DNA of 64,000 nt, taken from Microvelia longipes. Its lineage: Eukaryota; Arthropoda; Insecta; Hemiptera; Veliidae. Location of the stretch: assembly GCA_018340805.1 (NCBI GenBank), contig JACMZG010000008.1:58805281-58869280 (forward strand), given 5' to 3'. Shown here one piece after another: positions 1 to 23,936 of the stretch (position 1 is its first letter; each line of letters starts with the position of its first letter). The translations under genes and the position numbers were made by a program. The notes under the pieces were generated by a model, which ran no database searches, had not been told where the DNA came from, and saw nothing but the letters and a program-made list of their open reading frames with translations.

Positions 1-11986
<11,986 letters not shown>

Positions 11987-12003
11987 ATCCAGCACCGCCC
12001 GCC

Positions 12004-12009
12004 TTACAT
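12004..12009 (-). promoter_or_regulatory. minimal start-stop upstream ORF (ATG-TAA) in the sif leader
   Basis: In the leader just upstream of the sif ATG, an ATG is followed directly by TAA in the context GGGATGTAAGG. Start-stop uORFs can stall scanning ribosomes and damp downstream translation (known in principle); an effect here is inferred. It applies only if the 5' exon is spliced at 12025. Confidence 0.45.
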
Positions 12010-12025
12010 CCCACTCTCCCCGCCC

Positions 12026-13080
12026 CTGAAACAGAATGCATTGTCAATTTAGCAAATGTTAACATTTAAATATTGAGCAACAAAAGTTAATGTGGCATTA
12101 TTGGACATAATGCTGGTTCCTTCGGCCACCCTCCGCTGTTGCAAATACTTTTACAATGAAGTATGATCTAGACAGCCTTTAGGAAGTAATGCCGTGATCT
12201 TCATTACACAATCGTCCCTTATGCTTTCTACATATATTTGATTTGATTCCTTGATTGATTATTATTAATCGTAGTTTTGTAAAACTGTGAACAACATTTG
12301 TCCCCATATTTAATTTAAACATTTATAAAACTTGATAATCTGATAACCAATCTATTTTATATTTCTTACAAATCTCTACACAATAAGAACGGGTAGGTTT
12401 TACACCTACCCTTACAATCTATAATAATCTTATAAAGTTCCATTTATTCTCTACGGCTCGTAAAACTTAGTTTCTAATGTATGTCAACGGCTCGTACAAA
12501 ATATGACCTTGTCGCGGTCTAGGTAAAAAACATGTATATAAGGTAAAAAGTAATGTTTATGGAACAATATGGAGTAACATCAATTGTGTGTCCTTTTATT
12601 GGAAATAATGATATTTACATTATTTTGTAGTAAAACAAATTATTACAAAACTACAATTAAATTAATATAGAAAACTCTGTACTAATTTTTGAAAAATTGA
12701 AGTTATTGAGTGTATTTTATAAGTGTTAGTGATTTTGGACGAATCAGTGATTTTGGGTGGGCCATTATTAAGAGAATTTTAATGTATAGGTACTTAATTA
12801 GAACAAAAAATTAAAAAAAAGAATCACGAGTTTGAACATTTCAGAATCGCCAATAAATCCTGAATATTGATTCAAACGCGGTTATAAACTTTTGTTATGA
12901 TTAAACGAAACTAAATTACATCCAATAAGATTTGATACCAATATCACCAAATTTCGGTAATTTGTTCGTATTGATATAAAGTCTCTTTAGGTATATTGTA
13001 AATTTTATAGCCATCCATATAATAGAGTGCTTGTTTAACTTCTCAAAATTTCAAAATGATTACAAAATTACCTTCTTTGA
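12026..13080. other. sequence upstream of the sif coding exon; no gene seen
   Basis: AT-rich DNA that must contain part of the sif 5' intron. A short hairpin, GGGTAGGT/ACCTACCC, is at about 12389-12410. No promoter or 5' exon could be assigned. Confidence 0.5.
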
Positions 13081-13480
13081 GAGAAAGTTATCAAAAAAAT
13101 ATTATTTTAACGAACGTCAGTAAGTTTTTTCATTTCAGAGTTCTAGACTATGTGTATGTTTGTGTGTTAGTACGTGTCACGATAACTTTCGTAAACATTA
13201 ACTGATTTTAATGAAACTTAGTATCCATATATAGTAATTAATCTACAGAGCTTATATTTTTTTGGTTATAGTGTGAACAATATTTTTAAATTGGCGACCA
13301 ATATGGCGAACCATTAAAAAAATTGAGCTAAAAAATCTTGTTACATATCGCTTTAAAGCTCTTGCAGAGCATATATTTCATATGTATAAAATTATCAAAA
13401 TAATCGATAATTTTAAAATGACAGCCAATGTGGTTGACCAATTTGTATTAGATTCTAACTTGAGTTCTTAATGCAACGCA
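13080..13480 (-). repeat. dispersed repeat family C, copy 2
   Basis: The reverse complement matches the family C block order of 5940-6320 and 21640-22225, including the 'ggcgaccaatatggcgaacc' part and the Thr/Val-rich tail around 'cacgataactttcg'. Confidence 0.6.
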
Positions 13481-13616
13481 TAACTAACCAAATAGTGATG
13501 ATACAGAATAATAATGAAATTTCAAGAACAGTTTTTAACCACGTTTTTTAGGTTAAATGTTGTTTTATTCACCTGACCTGAACCATTATAATTCATACTC
13601 TTGTTGACCTTTTTTT

Positions 13617-14494
13617 ACTTTTCCTCATATATACCGTAGGTATATAGGAAAAGTTTTATGTTTGCAAAAAAATCCGAAACCAGGATGTCATCGGCATTCC
13701 CTAGTAGTTTTCACAGTATGAGCTAAATAGTTGGAACTTAGTACAAAAATTAGTCTACCGCTGTAGTTGTGCTGTTCAGAAATTTTTTTTTTCAGTATCC
13801 CGCAATAATGACGCCGCAAAAATGATAAAAAATCACGAAACGCGGAAATATGATGCGATCAGATTGAGATTTAGCACGTATGTAGCAGCTATGTATAAGG
13901 CTAGGATATGTGCTAAGTTTCATCCCATTAGCAGTATTTGGATCATAAAATCCTTCTTTAGTATCCTAACAACCTTAAAGGATTTTCCTATTGAGTATGA
14001 ATTTTGTTTGTTTTTCTACGTTCTTCTCTTTTTCTTTATCGTTTTTTGTAAGACCATTTTCTATGCTTGTAATCTAATCCGTCACCGAATTTAATAGTAG
14101 GAGAATGAAATTTCTCTTTATCAAAACCGCAATTTATTATGATACCATTTGGTAGATAGACACAAGCCAATCCATCAAAAACTTCGTCGTTCATATAACC
14201 TTCTATCATTGTGCCTCCGGGTGATATGTATTAGTAGTATTAGTTCAATTTTTATCAGATAAATGTGTACGTTTTTAAAAAAAAATCTAAAAAATCGGAA
14301 AAAAAAATTTGGTACAAATTTATATCATTACGTAATAAATAAGTACACCAAGTTTTGTATCAATACAACAAGTATATCAATGATTTTACGAATTGTATAG
14401 TCTGAGGACGAGGGAAGTGAGTCAGAAGTAGAGAAGATGAGCGTAGCTAATCCGATGTGATGATAAAAAGTTACGAGGTAGTCCGTATTCGATT
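13617..14494 (+). repeat. dispersed repeat family A, copy 3, near full length
   Basis: The head ACTTTTCCTCATATATACCG and the tail block ('ctgaggacgag..', 'gatgtgatgataaaaagtt', then a decayed GTACCCCGTACCC) are both present. The 90-codon ORF inside (13822-14094) reads repeat sequence that is also present in other copies, so it is not a host gene. Confidence 0.72.
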
Positions 14495-15126
14495 ATTTAG
14501 GATTATTTATTGTACAAGCTATAGAGAGTGCATCTTTATATCAAGAATAATATTTTTCTTGTGCAAGCCGTGTACTACCTTTCTTGCCTGAAATACACCT
14601 AGGTATATACTAGGTGAAATCTAGTATCAATATTCACCTTAATTCTCATAATACTTTAAAGGAAGTTATGATTTAAAAAAAAAATATTTTAAAAATAGTT
14701 TGGCGAAAATCACTAAAATCTAGTCTTATAAATATTAAATTGCTTATGATAAAATTTGGTTTCCGTGTGATATTTATATATAATGCTATTTTTCTCTTAA
14801 ACTTTTGAATGGCACCAAAAGTGGTTACAAAATTACAATATTTGTTTAATAATTTCCTAAACAAATATTTGTATATTACTGAACATAAAGTTTCAACAAC
14901 TAATTAATGTTTTCCTCTCTGACTTGAATTCACTAGTTTGACTAACAACCAATGTAAATCTAATAATTTTTAAATTAATTAAGTTTCATAACACTGTGTG
15001 CATAATTTTTATGTGTTTTATACATGTTTTTATACATGTACAATGATCACGTCATAGTATGTACGAGCCGTAGACATAAATTAAAAATAGATCAAGCTAA
15101 TGTGATTAAATAAACCTTAATAAGCA
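14495..15126. other. AT-rich intergenic sequence
   Basis: No gene, RNA or recognised repeat was seen here. Confidence 0.55.
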
Positions 15127-15138
15127 GTGTACGATAAA

Positions 15139-15402
15139 TAGTTTTAGTTACTTCATTAATTTTAAAATAGTAGAAGGATGGATTCTGGTAAACAATTAGA
15201 GAGAAAAATGTAAGATGTAAGAAAAAGCTTACATCATTTTAGAATAAATTACATTGTTCCAAGTTTGTGCTTATTACATTGAATTCTAAATATTGTTGTT
15301 CTTGACAAAAATAAATAAAGAAGAAAAAAAAAATTGGAGCTGCATGTAAGCTTTATCCCCCTGTGCAGCCGAGCGCATGTAATATTATCATGGAGCATGC
15401 GC

Positions 15403-15434
<32 letters not shown>
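15139..15434 (+). mobile_element. poly-A retroposed insert with 12-bp target-site duplication
   Basis: About 296 bases end in an uninterrupted run of 28 A (15407-15434). The same 12 bases, GTGTACGATAAA, occur just before the insert (15127-15138) and directly after the A run (15435-15446). That is the signature of target-primed reverse transcription. A short hairpin (GAGCGCATG...CATGCGCTC) sits just before the A run, and AATAAA lies about 90 bases before it. It could be a SINE or a 5'-truncated LINE; the body is not recognised. Confidence 0.7.
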
Positions 15435-15435
<1 letters not shown>

Positions 15436-15842
15436 TGTACGATAAAAATAAAATTAGTGAGGACACTACTGCGCTAGAATTATATACCCATACATTGATT
15501 TTATTAAATGAAAGTTTAAAACTCCTAGTAGAGTATAGTAGGTAACGTAAGCCGTAATCATCAAACCTTAATCACTAAACCTAGATGGGTTATTTGATTT
15601 AGAGTCTAGTTAAAGTATAGAACAAGCTCGTGATCGGGATATATCCTGGAGTTAGTCATTGGTGTTAGTACTTTCCAACCCTAGATAAATTTATATAGCG
15701 ACACGGATAGTTTCAAACATTTTGTACTTATTTTTTTTTTACATAATCACAACATATAATGCTAATTAATTAATTCAAGTAAATGTAACATTTTATCAAC
15801 TTATTTTGTTAATGCAAAATATATATTTCAACAAAACCACTT

Positions 15843-16215
15843 CGTGAAAAATGGGGCTAAGTATTGCGTAAAAAGTTGTGAAATCATAGTTTACGCTAAG
15901 TCTGTACTTCTTCTTCATAAACTTAATCTGCACGATATCCACTGAATATTTAACAGAGAAATTTGCGACTTAAAAAGAACGCAGTGGTGAAATTTATAAA
16001 TCTTTAACTAATGTCTTGTTTTTTTCAAATATTTTTTTAATTTTTTATGTATTTATTGTTCTTGCGAAGTCGCAAATATTTCTGTTAATGATTCAGTGTG
16101 GATATCGTGAAGATATTAAGTAAACATCATTATTTTTATTAAGAAGAAGTATAGTCTTGGTGTATATCATGATATCACAACTTTTTACGCAAGGCTTGGC
16201 CCATTTTTTTGCGGA
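15843..16215. repeat. imperfect foldback element
   Basis: The left arm ('atggggctaagtattgcg'... 'cagagaaatttgcgactt') and right arm ('aagtcgcaaatatttctg'...'acgcaaggcttggcccat') are inverted copies of about 120-150 bases with mismatches. Sequence like the right arm and its flank recurs at 56700-56960. Confidence 0.65.
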
Positions 16216-16409
16216 TTGTTTTTGATCTCACTTCTTTTTAAGTAATTTTGATTTACTTTGCTGCTCATCATCAGATGTATAGGTCTTGGAAAACCTACTC
16301 TATGTCTCTTTTGGTCCCTCTATATGCCATATAAAGTAAATAATTATTAATATATCTAGACGGTATACGAATTTCTGTTATTAACATGTGTTAATACCTG
16401 CATAATCTT

Positions 16410-16575
16410 ATTTTCAGCGAATTTCCATTGGAAATAAAATTCGCATATGGGGTAGGCGTCATGGCGGATGACGAACCTCGGACCACGACACAAATCCGTT
16501 TCAGAGGTCCCTAATGACGAAAACATACGTTTCGCGAGACTTTACAAGACTTTTACAAGAAAGTTTCTAGAAATG

Positions 16576-16637
<62 letters not shown>

Positions 16638-17400
16638 TTCTAGAAACTTTCTTGTAAACACTCTATTTTTCGAAAGGATAATATTTTTTAATCTAACTTG
16701 GTACAAAAATCAACCTTTGAGAGGACACGAACCCTATTGAAAACTAGGTTTTTGTGACGTCATTAACCCAGTTTGCTGAGTCAGCAAAAATTTCAAAAAT
16801 CAGCAAAATTAATTAATCAGAGTTAATCGGAGTTAATTTTCGCCGCAAAAAGGTCAATATTTTTGTTTTGTAAGACCCTAAATCAATGAAACCGGTCCTC
16901 CGAAGTCGATACGACCAGTCTAAGTGACCAAAAAGTAAAAAAAAAACTATTGTAAATTACCGGAAACCAAAATTTAGGTCGATAAAAAATAAATTTGAGT
17001 AGGGTGTTGTTTTCTATGTATGTTTGGGCTCTGGGTCGAATGAATCCGGTCCGAAGTCAATACGACCGCTTTAAGTTACCAAAAAGTCGAAGAAACCATA
17101 AAAAATATCAAAAAACCAAAATTACGGTCGATGAAAATAAAATTTCGAGTAGGATGTCGTTTTCCATGTTTTTTGGGCCTCTGAGTAGAATGGCTGTGGT
17201 CCGGAGTCAATACGAGCACTCAAACTCAGGGTACCTGGGTTCAAATCCTGGTAGGGACGATAATTTGTTGTCGTTTTTTTCTTAATATAAGTTTACAACT
17301 AATAAATAATTCTGCCGCGGTGGTCCGCATGTCGGGCGAATTTCCTTTGGATGCGTGTTTCCGTGCTTAACAACAATCCTGGTTGAAATGATAATTTTTT
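16410..17400 (-). mobile_element. repeat family B element (minus orientation) with internal (TA)n and about 150-bp units
   Basis: It starts at the AGCGAATTTCCATTGG motif and passes TAGGCGTCATGGCGG and a tRNA-like piece (TTCGAACCTCGGACCACG-like). It then has a (TA)n tract (16578-16630) whose flanks are inverted copies of TTTCTAGAAA, two divergent units of about 150 bases, a tRNA 3'-half-like segment (GGGTTCAAATCCTGG, 17228-17245) and the GCGGTGGTCCGCATGTCGGG block. The same modules occur in reverse order at 31.7-35.1 kb. No coding capacity. Confidence 0.7.
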
Positions 17401-18780
17401 TTAAGGCTGGAAGGAGGGACTACACCAAACCAAAGTCTTTAAGAGGACCCCTATGAGTCCACTTATTGTATGTCGCTTGTAAAAGTTGTGCCTTAAACAT
17501 TTCTTATTATGATTTCCGTGAACATTTTTGTTATTTTAGTATATTAACATCACAAAATATTAAACTATTTTAATTTTAATTTTAATAAGCCAGTAATTTT
17601 TTAAGATAAAAATAAAATTAAAAAATTGTTGAGGAGATATTGAGAAGGTTTAAAAAGACTGCCAATTTGATTTGACCCTTAGGATCTTTAACTGAAAGAA
17701 TAAACAACTGATATATATCGGACAATCCTGTTTAGGATTGTCCGAATGTGCTGAAACCGATCTCGATCAATTTAACTATTACACGGCAATCGTACTTAAA
17801 GAAAATTGGGCTTTTTAAGTTATGAGGTTTAATGTTATGTTGTGTTATCTTATCTGTTTTGTTTGTCTCGGGATCTTTAGACTTTATCTACTTTATAAAA
17901 GGTATGTGTATAAGTTACTTTGTTTTGACTTTTTGAACGGTTACAGTGACTTGTGTTTTCAGAAAGAAAAGTGTGCTAAGGGGGATTTAGTGAACAGTCG
18001 AGGGTGAGTTAGGTAAGTGAAACAAGGATAGTAGTCTGGGGAGAGAAGTGAGAGCGAATGAGTTTGAGAATAACAATATAGTGAGGAGAGACTGAAAAGG
18101 CAGATCTAGTTTAATGTTCCACTCGTAAGAGTGCAGCACTCTCTCCGCATCATTGATTACCGGCGAGGAAAGCCGGCACAATCACACACTCTCTCAATAA
18201 ACATTACTACTACACTGGAAGCACGCGTTCAAAGACATTGTGTGCACTTTGACCCAGCGACACCGACCCACCGCCCTGTTTTTTACCCTAAAATTCCTCA
18301 CCTTGGTTCGCTCCCCTCATCTTCTCCTCATATATACCCTTCACACATCCGACCTAAATTAATTTCCCTCCTTTACTCACCCTTTTTACTAAATTCCTCT
18401 TTCTGGTCCAGCAAAGACAAGTATCTAATACACCTCTTATAGTTTCTATGTTTAAACTTGTTATGGTAAATAGGTAATTTTTAAAACCCTTCTTACCTAC
18501 CTCTCTTGTCTTTATTACCCGTCCGGGTTCAATTTGATCCAAGTATTGCATGCTTTCTGATTTATTACTTTTCTTTTAGCGAATTTCCTTTAAAAAATTG
18601 TTAATGGGATATGTGTCATGACGGGAGTCGAACCTCGGAACACGACACAAATTCGCCCGACATACGGATCACGGCGCAATTTATGAGGCTAATATTAATG
18701 TGAAAACCTCATTTCCTTTAGTAAAGCACGCCACAGTGTTTTAGGCGGACATAGTTGTCAGCTTTTTCTTTACTAATATT
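17401..18780. other. intergenic sequence with a family B fragment
   Basis: Mostly unrecognised AT-rich DNA. A CT-rich stretch at 18130-18420 gives an open frame of 103 codons that resembles nothing I know. At 18576-18680 a family B end is present (AGCGAATTTCCTTT, then GTCATGACGGGAGTCGAACC). Confidence 0.5.
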
Positions 18781-18789
18781 TGCATACTT

Positions 18790-19200
18790 CTATTAATTAT
18801 TTTACTGACAGCTAAGCTCCTATTAAAGCTCTTGGTTTATACAAAGTCTACTCTAGGAGTGCTAACATAACCTTTAACCCTGTCACTCAAACATTATGTA
18901 GCAATCAGATGTGTGTCGGGCCTTAAGTGAATTGAAGGCAATGAAACAGCAGACATTCTTGTAAAAATGGGGTATAAGACTATTTCTGTGGACCCTGTAT
19001 AGCCATAGCAACCGTACCCAAAGTTTAGTCAAAGGTTAGCTGTTGACTAATCACCTGCACCATTTGGACAAATCCGCCGTCCCATATTCTGTCTCGAGGA
19101 ACAGAAAACTCATGTTAAAAGGATCTAATAATTATGGAACAAAGTATTAATAGATCTAGTTATGATGCGTATAAATAGTTTGTAGAAAACTGATCAAGTT
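18790..19200 (+). pseudogene. decayed LINE RNase H / C-terminal fragment
   Basis: Translated pieces in shifting frames read TDS.APIKALGLYK (RNase H DSQAA-type motif), then GNETADILVKMGYKTIS (the GNExAD-LAK motif) and a WTNPP...RG segment. These are typical of the RNase H and C-terminal end of insect non-LTR retrotransposons (Jockey/I/R1-type). Several stops and frameshifts break it. Confidence 0.5.
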
Positions 19201-19289
19201 TATAGTGTGCAAATACCACCTCTATAATATTATTTTTGCTATTATTATTATGAACATTCCCCTAAATTAGGCCAGGTCAGAAAAATCCT

Positions 19290-19735
19290 TCTTAACCATT
19301 GATAGAGTAAAATTTTATTTAAGTGCTGTTCAACCTCAGTTGAAGAACCTTTGAAGGGCTAGGGTCTCATATTCACGAAGCCTGAACACCGGGTTGTCTA
19401 TAAAGATGCTTATGGTATGAAAGTGACAGTGACCAGTTAATAATCCACCTACTGTTCTGATATCTTTTCTGTTTAAACCGAGGAGATCCTGAGTCAGCTT
19501 TGGATTGGCACAGAATTTGCCTCAGTGGTGCAAGTAATTGGTTAAGAGCCAATCTATGACGACACCCTTGACTATAGTTTCAGATATGGCTACTGTGGGG
19601 TCAGAAACCACAGGAGTAGTCTTTTTTTGCAAGAATGTCTGCTTGCCCATTGTCTTGAATTCCCTTATGGCCAGGCATCCATCTGATTGCTTCATCGTTG
19701 TTGGGTATCTTGAGGAAAAAGTTTTTGTAAGCACC
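19290..19735 (-). pseudogene. second decayed LINE RNase H / C-terminal fragment, opposite strand
   Basis: On the minus strand one frame reads LLGLNRKDIRTVGGLLTGHC, then FIDNPVFRL..E; the family hallmark is a conserved LLTGHC followed by a C-x-C-type zinc motif, here lost. An upstream piece near 19680-19620 shows the GNxxADILA-type motif in another frame. It probably shares ancestry with the plus-strand relic next to it but is a separate insertion. Confidence 0.55.
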
Positions 19736-19749
19736 CCCAGAAAAGATTA

Positions 19750-20160
19750 GAGTTAACTTTGTACGAACCAAGAACGATTCATTTTAACACTTTATAATTG
19801 GAAGGCGTTATTAGCAAATATTTACGCCTTCAGCACTGTGGTATACGGAAATTATGTTTTCAGATTAATCTCAAAACATCATTGTAAAAATAAAATTATT
19901 TGTACAAAAAATAAATTACATTGATAATGAGCTTAATATTAGCTTATTAAGCTACAATATTAACAATTGTACAGCTGCATGAGCCTGCTCGAGAGCGGCA
20001 CAAATTAGCCATTATACATGTCTCTGCCAGAGCAACAGCTCTATGATACGAGTATGTACTAAAAGATCAAAATTGCATTTCATAATTACAATGTGATATT
20101 TTCAAGTGCAGTGATAGAAATTTGGAATTTTCAAAAAAAAACAAAAAAAAACACTATGTA
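19750..20160. other. AT-rich intergenic sequence
   Basis: No recognised feature. Confidence 0.5.
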
Positions 20161-21615
20161 TTCTAGTAATGCGTTGCATCAAAAACTCTCGTCAGATGAA
20201 TTCATCAAATATAAATATAGACTAGCTTCGCTCGTTATATTGGGTAAATTGGGAAACATTCTTACGTTAGTATTCTGAAGTGTAAATTTAAAACATTAAA
20301 AAAGGGCTTGCTTCGCTCGCTTGATTACATATAGTTATAATAATACATAAGAAAGCAGGTTTGCTTCTATCTCTAGATAGTGCATATTGATATATTTTTA
20401 AAGAGGCTCGTTTCGCTCTCTAAATTAGGTGTACTTACGATAAATCATGGTAAAAGGATAGCTTTTTGTATATTTAAAATTTTATATGCTAAAATAAGTG
20501 AACTAATATTTCTGTAAAAAATAATGAGGCTCGCTTCGCTCGCAAAATTAAGTATGTTCATAATGTTACATTCAAATGGGGCTCGCTTTGATAGCTAGAT
20601 TGCGTATCTTTAGAATTTAACATAGTAAAAGAAACTTGCTTAGCTCGCTAGATTGCGTTTAGGTACAATAGAGCTAAGCATAAATTGCTCGCTTTCCTCG
20701 CTTGATTGCTTAGAGTAAGTTTTATTAGTGAAATATAAATGTTGAAAAAGGGTTCCCTTCGCTCGCTCGAAGAGTACTCATAATTCTGTAAAATAAATAG
20801 GGGTCTCGTCGCTCGCTATATTACATATGTTACATGCTAAAAAGGGTCTCGCTTCGTTCGCTAGATTACGTATCTTAAAACTTTTACGTCTAAAAGAGGC
20901 TCGCTTCGTTCGCTAGATTGTGCATATTAATAAGGGTGAATATAAGGGCTCGCTTCGCTCGCTAGATTGTGTACATTTAGTATATAATATGCTTTAAGAA
21001 GGGCTCGCTTGATTGTATGTAATAATATTATGTATAAATAAAGGCTTGCTTCGCTCGCTAGATTGCGTATCTTAAAAAATTTACATTGTTAAAAAAAGGC
21101 TCGCTTTGTTCGCTCAATTGCGTGTATTTATTTTTTTTAAATATAATATCCTTTATTTTTATAATAAAATTAACAGATTCTTATGAAAGTTACAGAATAA
21201 ATTCAATATAATATACAAAAGAAAAAGCATGAACGGATTATTATCCACTTAAAGGCATTAGCCTTGTGCTGTGGATAACAGCCTCTCTCTAACTCTCTTA
21301 TTATTTTTCCATGTATAAATGGAATAATAGTTATTTATGCACCAGGGAGTTAATTTGCTATTATTTACCATATGCAGTTAAGGGCTCGCTTCGATTGCTA
21401 GATTGCTTATATTTATAATAATACATAGGTATAGAGGCTCGCTTCGCTCGCTAAATTCCGTATGTTTTTAACGTAACATATTAAAAAGGGGCTCACTTGA
21501 TCGGGTGTATATATGATTTTACACATTTAAAAAGGGCTAGTTTCGCTCGCAAGTTTGCGATTATTGTTGATAGACGGCTAAAAGTACTCGCTTTGCTCGC
21601 TAAGTATCAATAGTA
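20160..21615 (+). repeat. interspersed array of about 20 GCTCGCTTCGCTCGC-type motifs
   Basis: A 25-30 base unit, consensus GGGCTCGCTTCGCTCGCTAG plus ATTGCGTAT, recurs about twenty times at 20221, 20306, 20404, 20527, 20579, 20634, 20686, 20750, 20804, 20847, 20897, 20948, 21001, 21043, 21099, 21384, 21437, 21489, 21534 and 21585 (approximate). The AT-rich spacers are unrelated to each other and mostly 20-95 bases long. The core is an imperfect palindrome. One insert of about 245 bases (21125-21370) interrupts it. All units face the same way. A shorter related stretch is at 50550-50830. This is not a CRISPR: the units vary and the DNA is insect nuclear. Confidence 0.85.
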
Positions 21616-21639
21616 CATTACAATTGATCTTTATTTCAG

Positions 21640-22225
21640 AATTTCTTATAAAAGTAGTAAAAACTAATTATTTTGTAAAATTGTGGCCTCCATGTTAAAT
21701 TTTTTAAAATATGATACCTAACATTTTTTGTTCTACTAATTAAGAGCTATTCAACGATATATTACTTGATTTATTCCTTTTAATTTAATTTTTTATGTTT
21801 ACAAATTTTGATTTTTTTTTAATTTTTAGCATGTGATGTATGCTTTAAAATTATATGCAACACATTTTTTTCAAATAGTCAGCAATAATGGCCGCCATGT
21901 TTAAAATTATGAGTTATTTCAATAATTTTGTGCATGTCGTATGTATTTTTCTCTACTCTGCAAATGCTTTAAAACGATATGCAACACGATTTTTTTACTC
22001 ATTTTTTTTAAATGGTCCGCCATTTTAATTGCCATTTTAAAAATATCGGCGCCACTATAACCAAAAACTATATAGCTCTGAAGACTATCTATTACTACAA
22101 GTATACCAAGTTTCATTAAAATCTGTTAATGTTCACGGCAGTTATCATGACACGTAAAAACACATAAACAAACATACACGCCGTCCCAAACTTCTGAAAT
22201 GAAAGAACTCACGTTCGTTTAACAA
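21640..22225 (+). repeat. dispersed repeat family C, copy 3
   Basis: The longest copy. It holds two versions of the 'gatatgcaac' to 'ggccgccat' block, then the 'ctataaccaaaaac' to 'catacacgccgtcc' to 'gaaagaactcacgttcg' end seen in the other copies. No terminal repeats were seen. Confidence 0.6.
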
Positions 22226-23936
22226 GAGTAACCTTTTATTTGTCTTTATAATGTAGGAAAACATACTTGTCTCTACTATAATGATTTCTAAAGCATTTTT
22301 ACTATCTTATGTTGCAGATGGGCAGTGCTAACTTTATCATTGTAAAGTAATAAACGAGTTACTTGCGCATTCAGCTGCTTTACTTTTTGCACTACCAATG
22401 TTAATGCTAATATACATATAATGGATTTAGGATAAGATGCTCTTATACCAACTATCTCACTCTGTTTGATTATTAGTCTATAAGTGTGCTCTCTACGGAT
22501 CTATATATATTGATTTTTTATTGAAAGATAGAAGAAAGCTCTAATCAATGGCAAAAGGTGTCCTGCTATAACAATTTTAGGCGAAGAAGAGCAAACAAGT
22601 GCATAGGCTTCCATCAATTTTAGTTAAAGGTAAATAAATAAATAAATATTGCAAAGATCATATGTACTTTTTGCATATATCTTGTACTCTTGTTGTATAA
22701 AAGTATACATTTATCGTCTTTGATAGCTTATTTGAAAAATGTTTAATCTACTTGTATCCATCAGTGAAAGATAAGTGTTGCCCTTTTTGTAGTAAGTTAT
22801 AATCTATCAGATTTCAGCTGAATATTAAAGATGGTTTGGTCAAGAAATGAATCCCAGCCGAGACGATCATCTTAAAAGACGACATAAGGTTGTTTTACTT
22901 ACTTCAGTGGAATATTTCTTAATAACATTTGGCTACGAAAGAAGTGGCGAAGTGATTCTTCTGATATGACATTCGGTTCTTATCTTTCACTTAATACTAA
23001 ACCTAATTCTGTGGTAGAGGTAAAATTTATTTAAGAGTTATAACAATAGTCATAATTATCTATTTTATAGATCTATAAATTAGTATTGTCATCTAACTAG
23101 CTGAAAAAGCGAATCGTATCGAGATTCAGAAACTTATTTCTAGACTTCGCAGTTGGTTCTTATAATAATTGTTTATGACAGTAGGATATATTACGGAATA
23201 AATTTCTCAACAAAAGCTTTTTAGAATTAATCTAGAACAATATTCAATCAATCAATCAATTCCATTTATTGCATAAAATAATAATTACATAGGAAATAAT
23301 TACAAATACATTTTATGACAAATACATGTTATGCAAATCGGCTGTTAAGCCGTGGAGCACATAAGTGCTGTAGTCACATCCTTAATTCTAAGGTTGATAC
23401 AAAGTATTTTAAAATGAAGTGCAATAAAATTTAATAAATTGAGAATGCAACCTTTTGATAGTACTAGCTGTACCTTATTTTATAACTATTTATACTTATA
23501 TTTATAATACTTCTATATATTTTATGTATTTAAATCTAGATTTCATCTTCTTCTTTTATTGTATATTTTCTGATCATGTTTTTATTATTTTATTGTTTAT
23601 TTTAGTTTTGATCTACTATTTTTTAAATCTTACAATATGGATATTTTTTAAGTGTAAATTTTAATATTTTTATTTTTTGTAATCTTTACAATTATTGCTG
23701 TTTTAATATTTATAATTAAATCATAACATATAAACACAATCATATTATTTTATCATAATATTTGAATAATTTAGTTTATTTCTTTGAACTAAAATTGCAA
23801 TAAGTGAATAATGAATTTACAAACTAGAGAACTTTTAATAAGTTGCAACAATCTTATTTTTTCCTTGATTTATTAGGGATATATTGAAAAAACATTTTGT
23901 GTAGATTGATATTGTTTATTTATATTTTTATTAAAA
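22226..23936. other. AT-rich intergenic sequence
   Basis: No gene recognised. A short (AATA)n run is at 22630-22650 and low-complexity AT sequence at 23500-23750. Confidence 0.5.

Noticed and set aside
13822..14094. 90-codon ORF MIKNHETRKY
   Set aside because: It reads through family A copy 3; the same blocks in other copies are not open.
18131..18442. 103-codon ORF with CT-rich sequence
   Set aside because: No motif, no splice context, and composition bias explains the open frame.
20160..21615. A CRISPR array, suggested by repeats and unrelated spacers
   Set aside because: Units vary in sequence and length, spacers range widely, no cas genes exist, and the DNA is insect nuclear.
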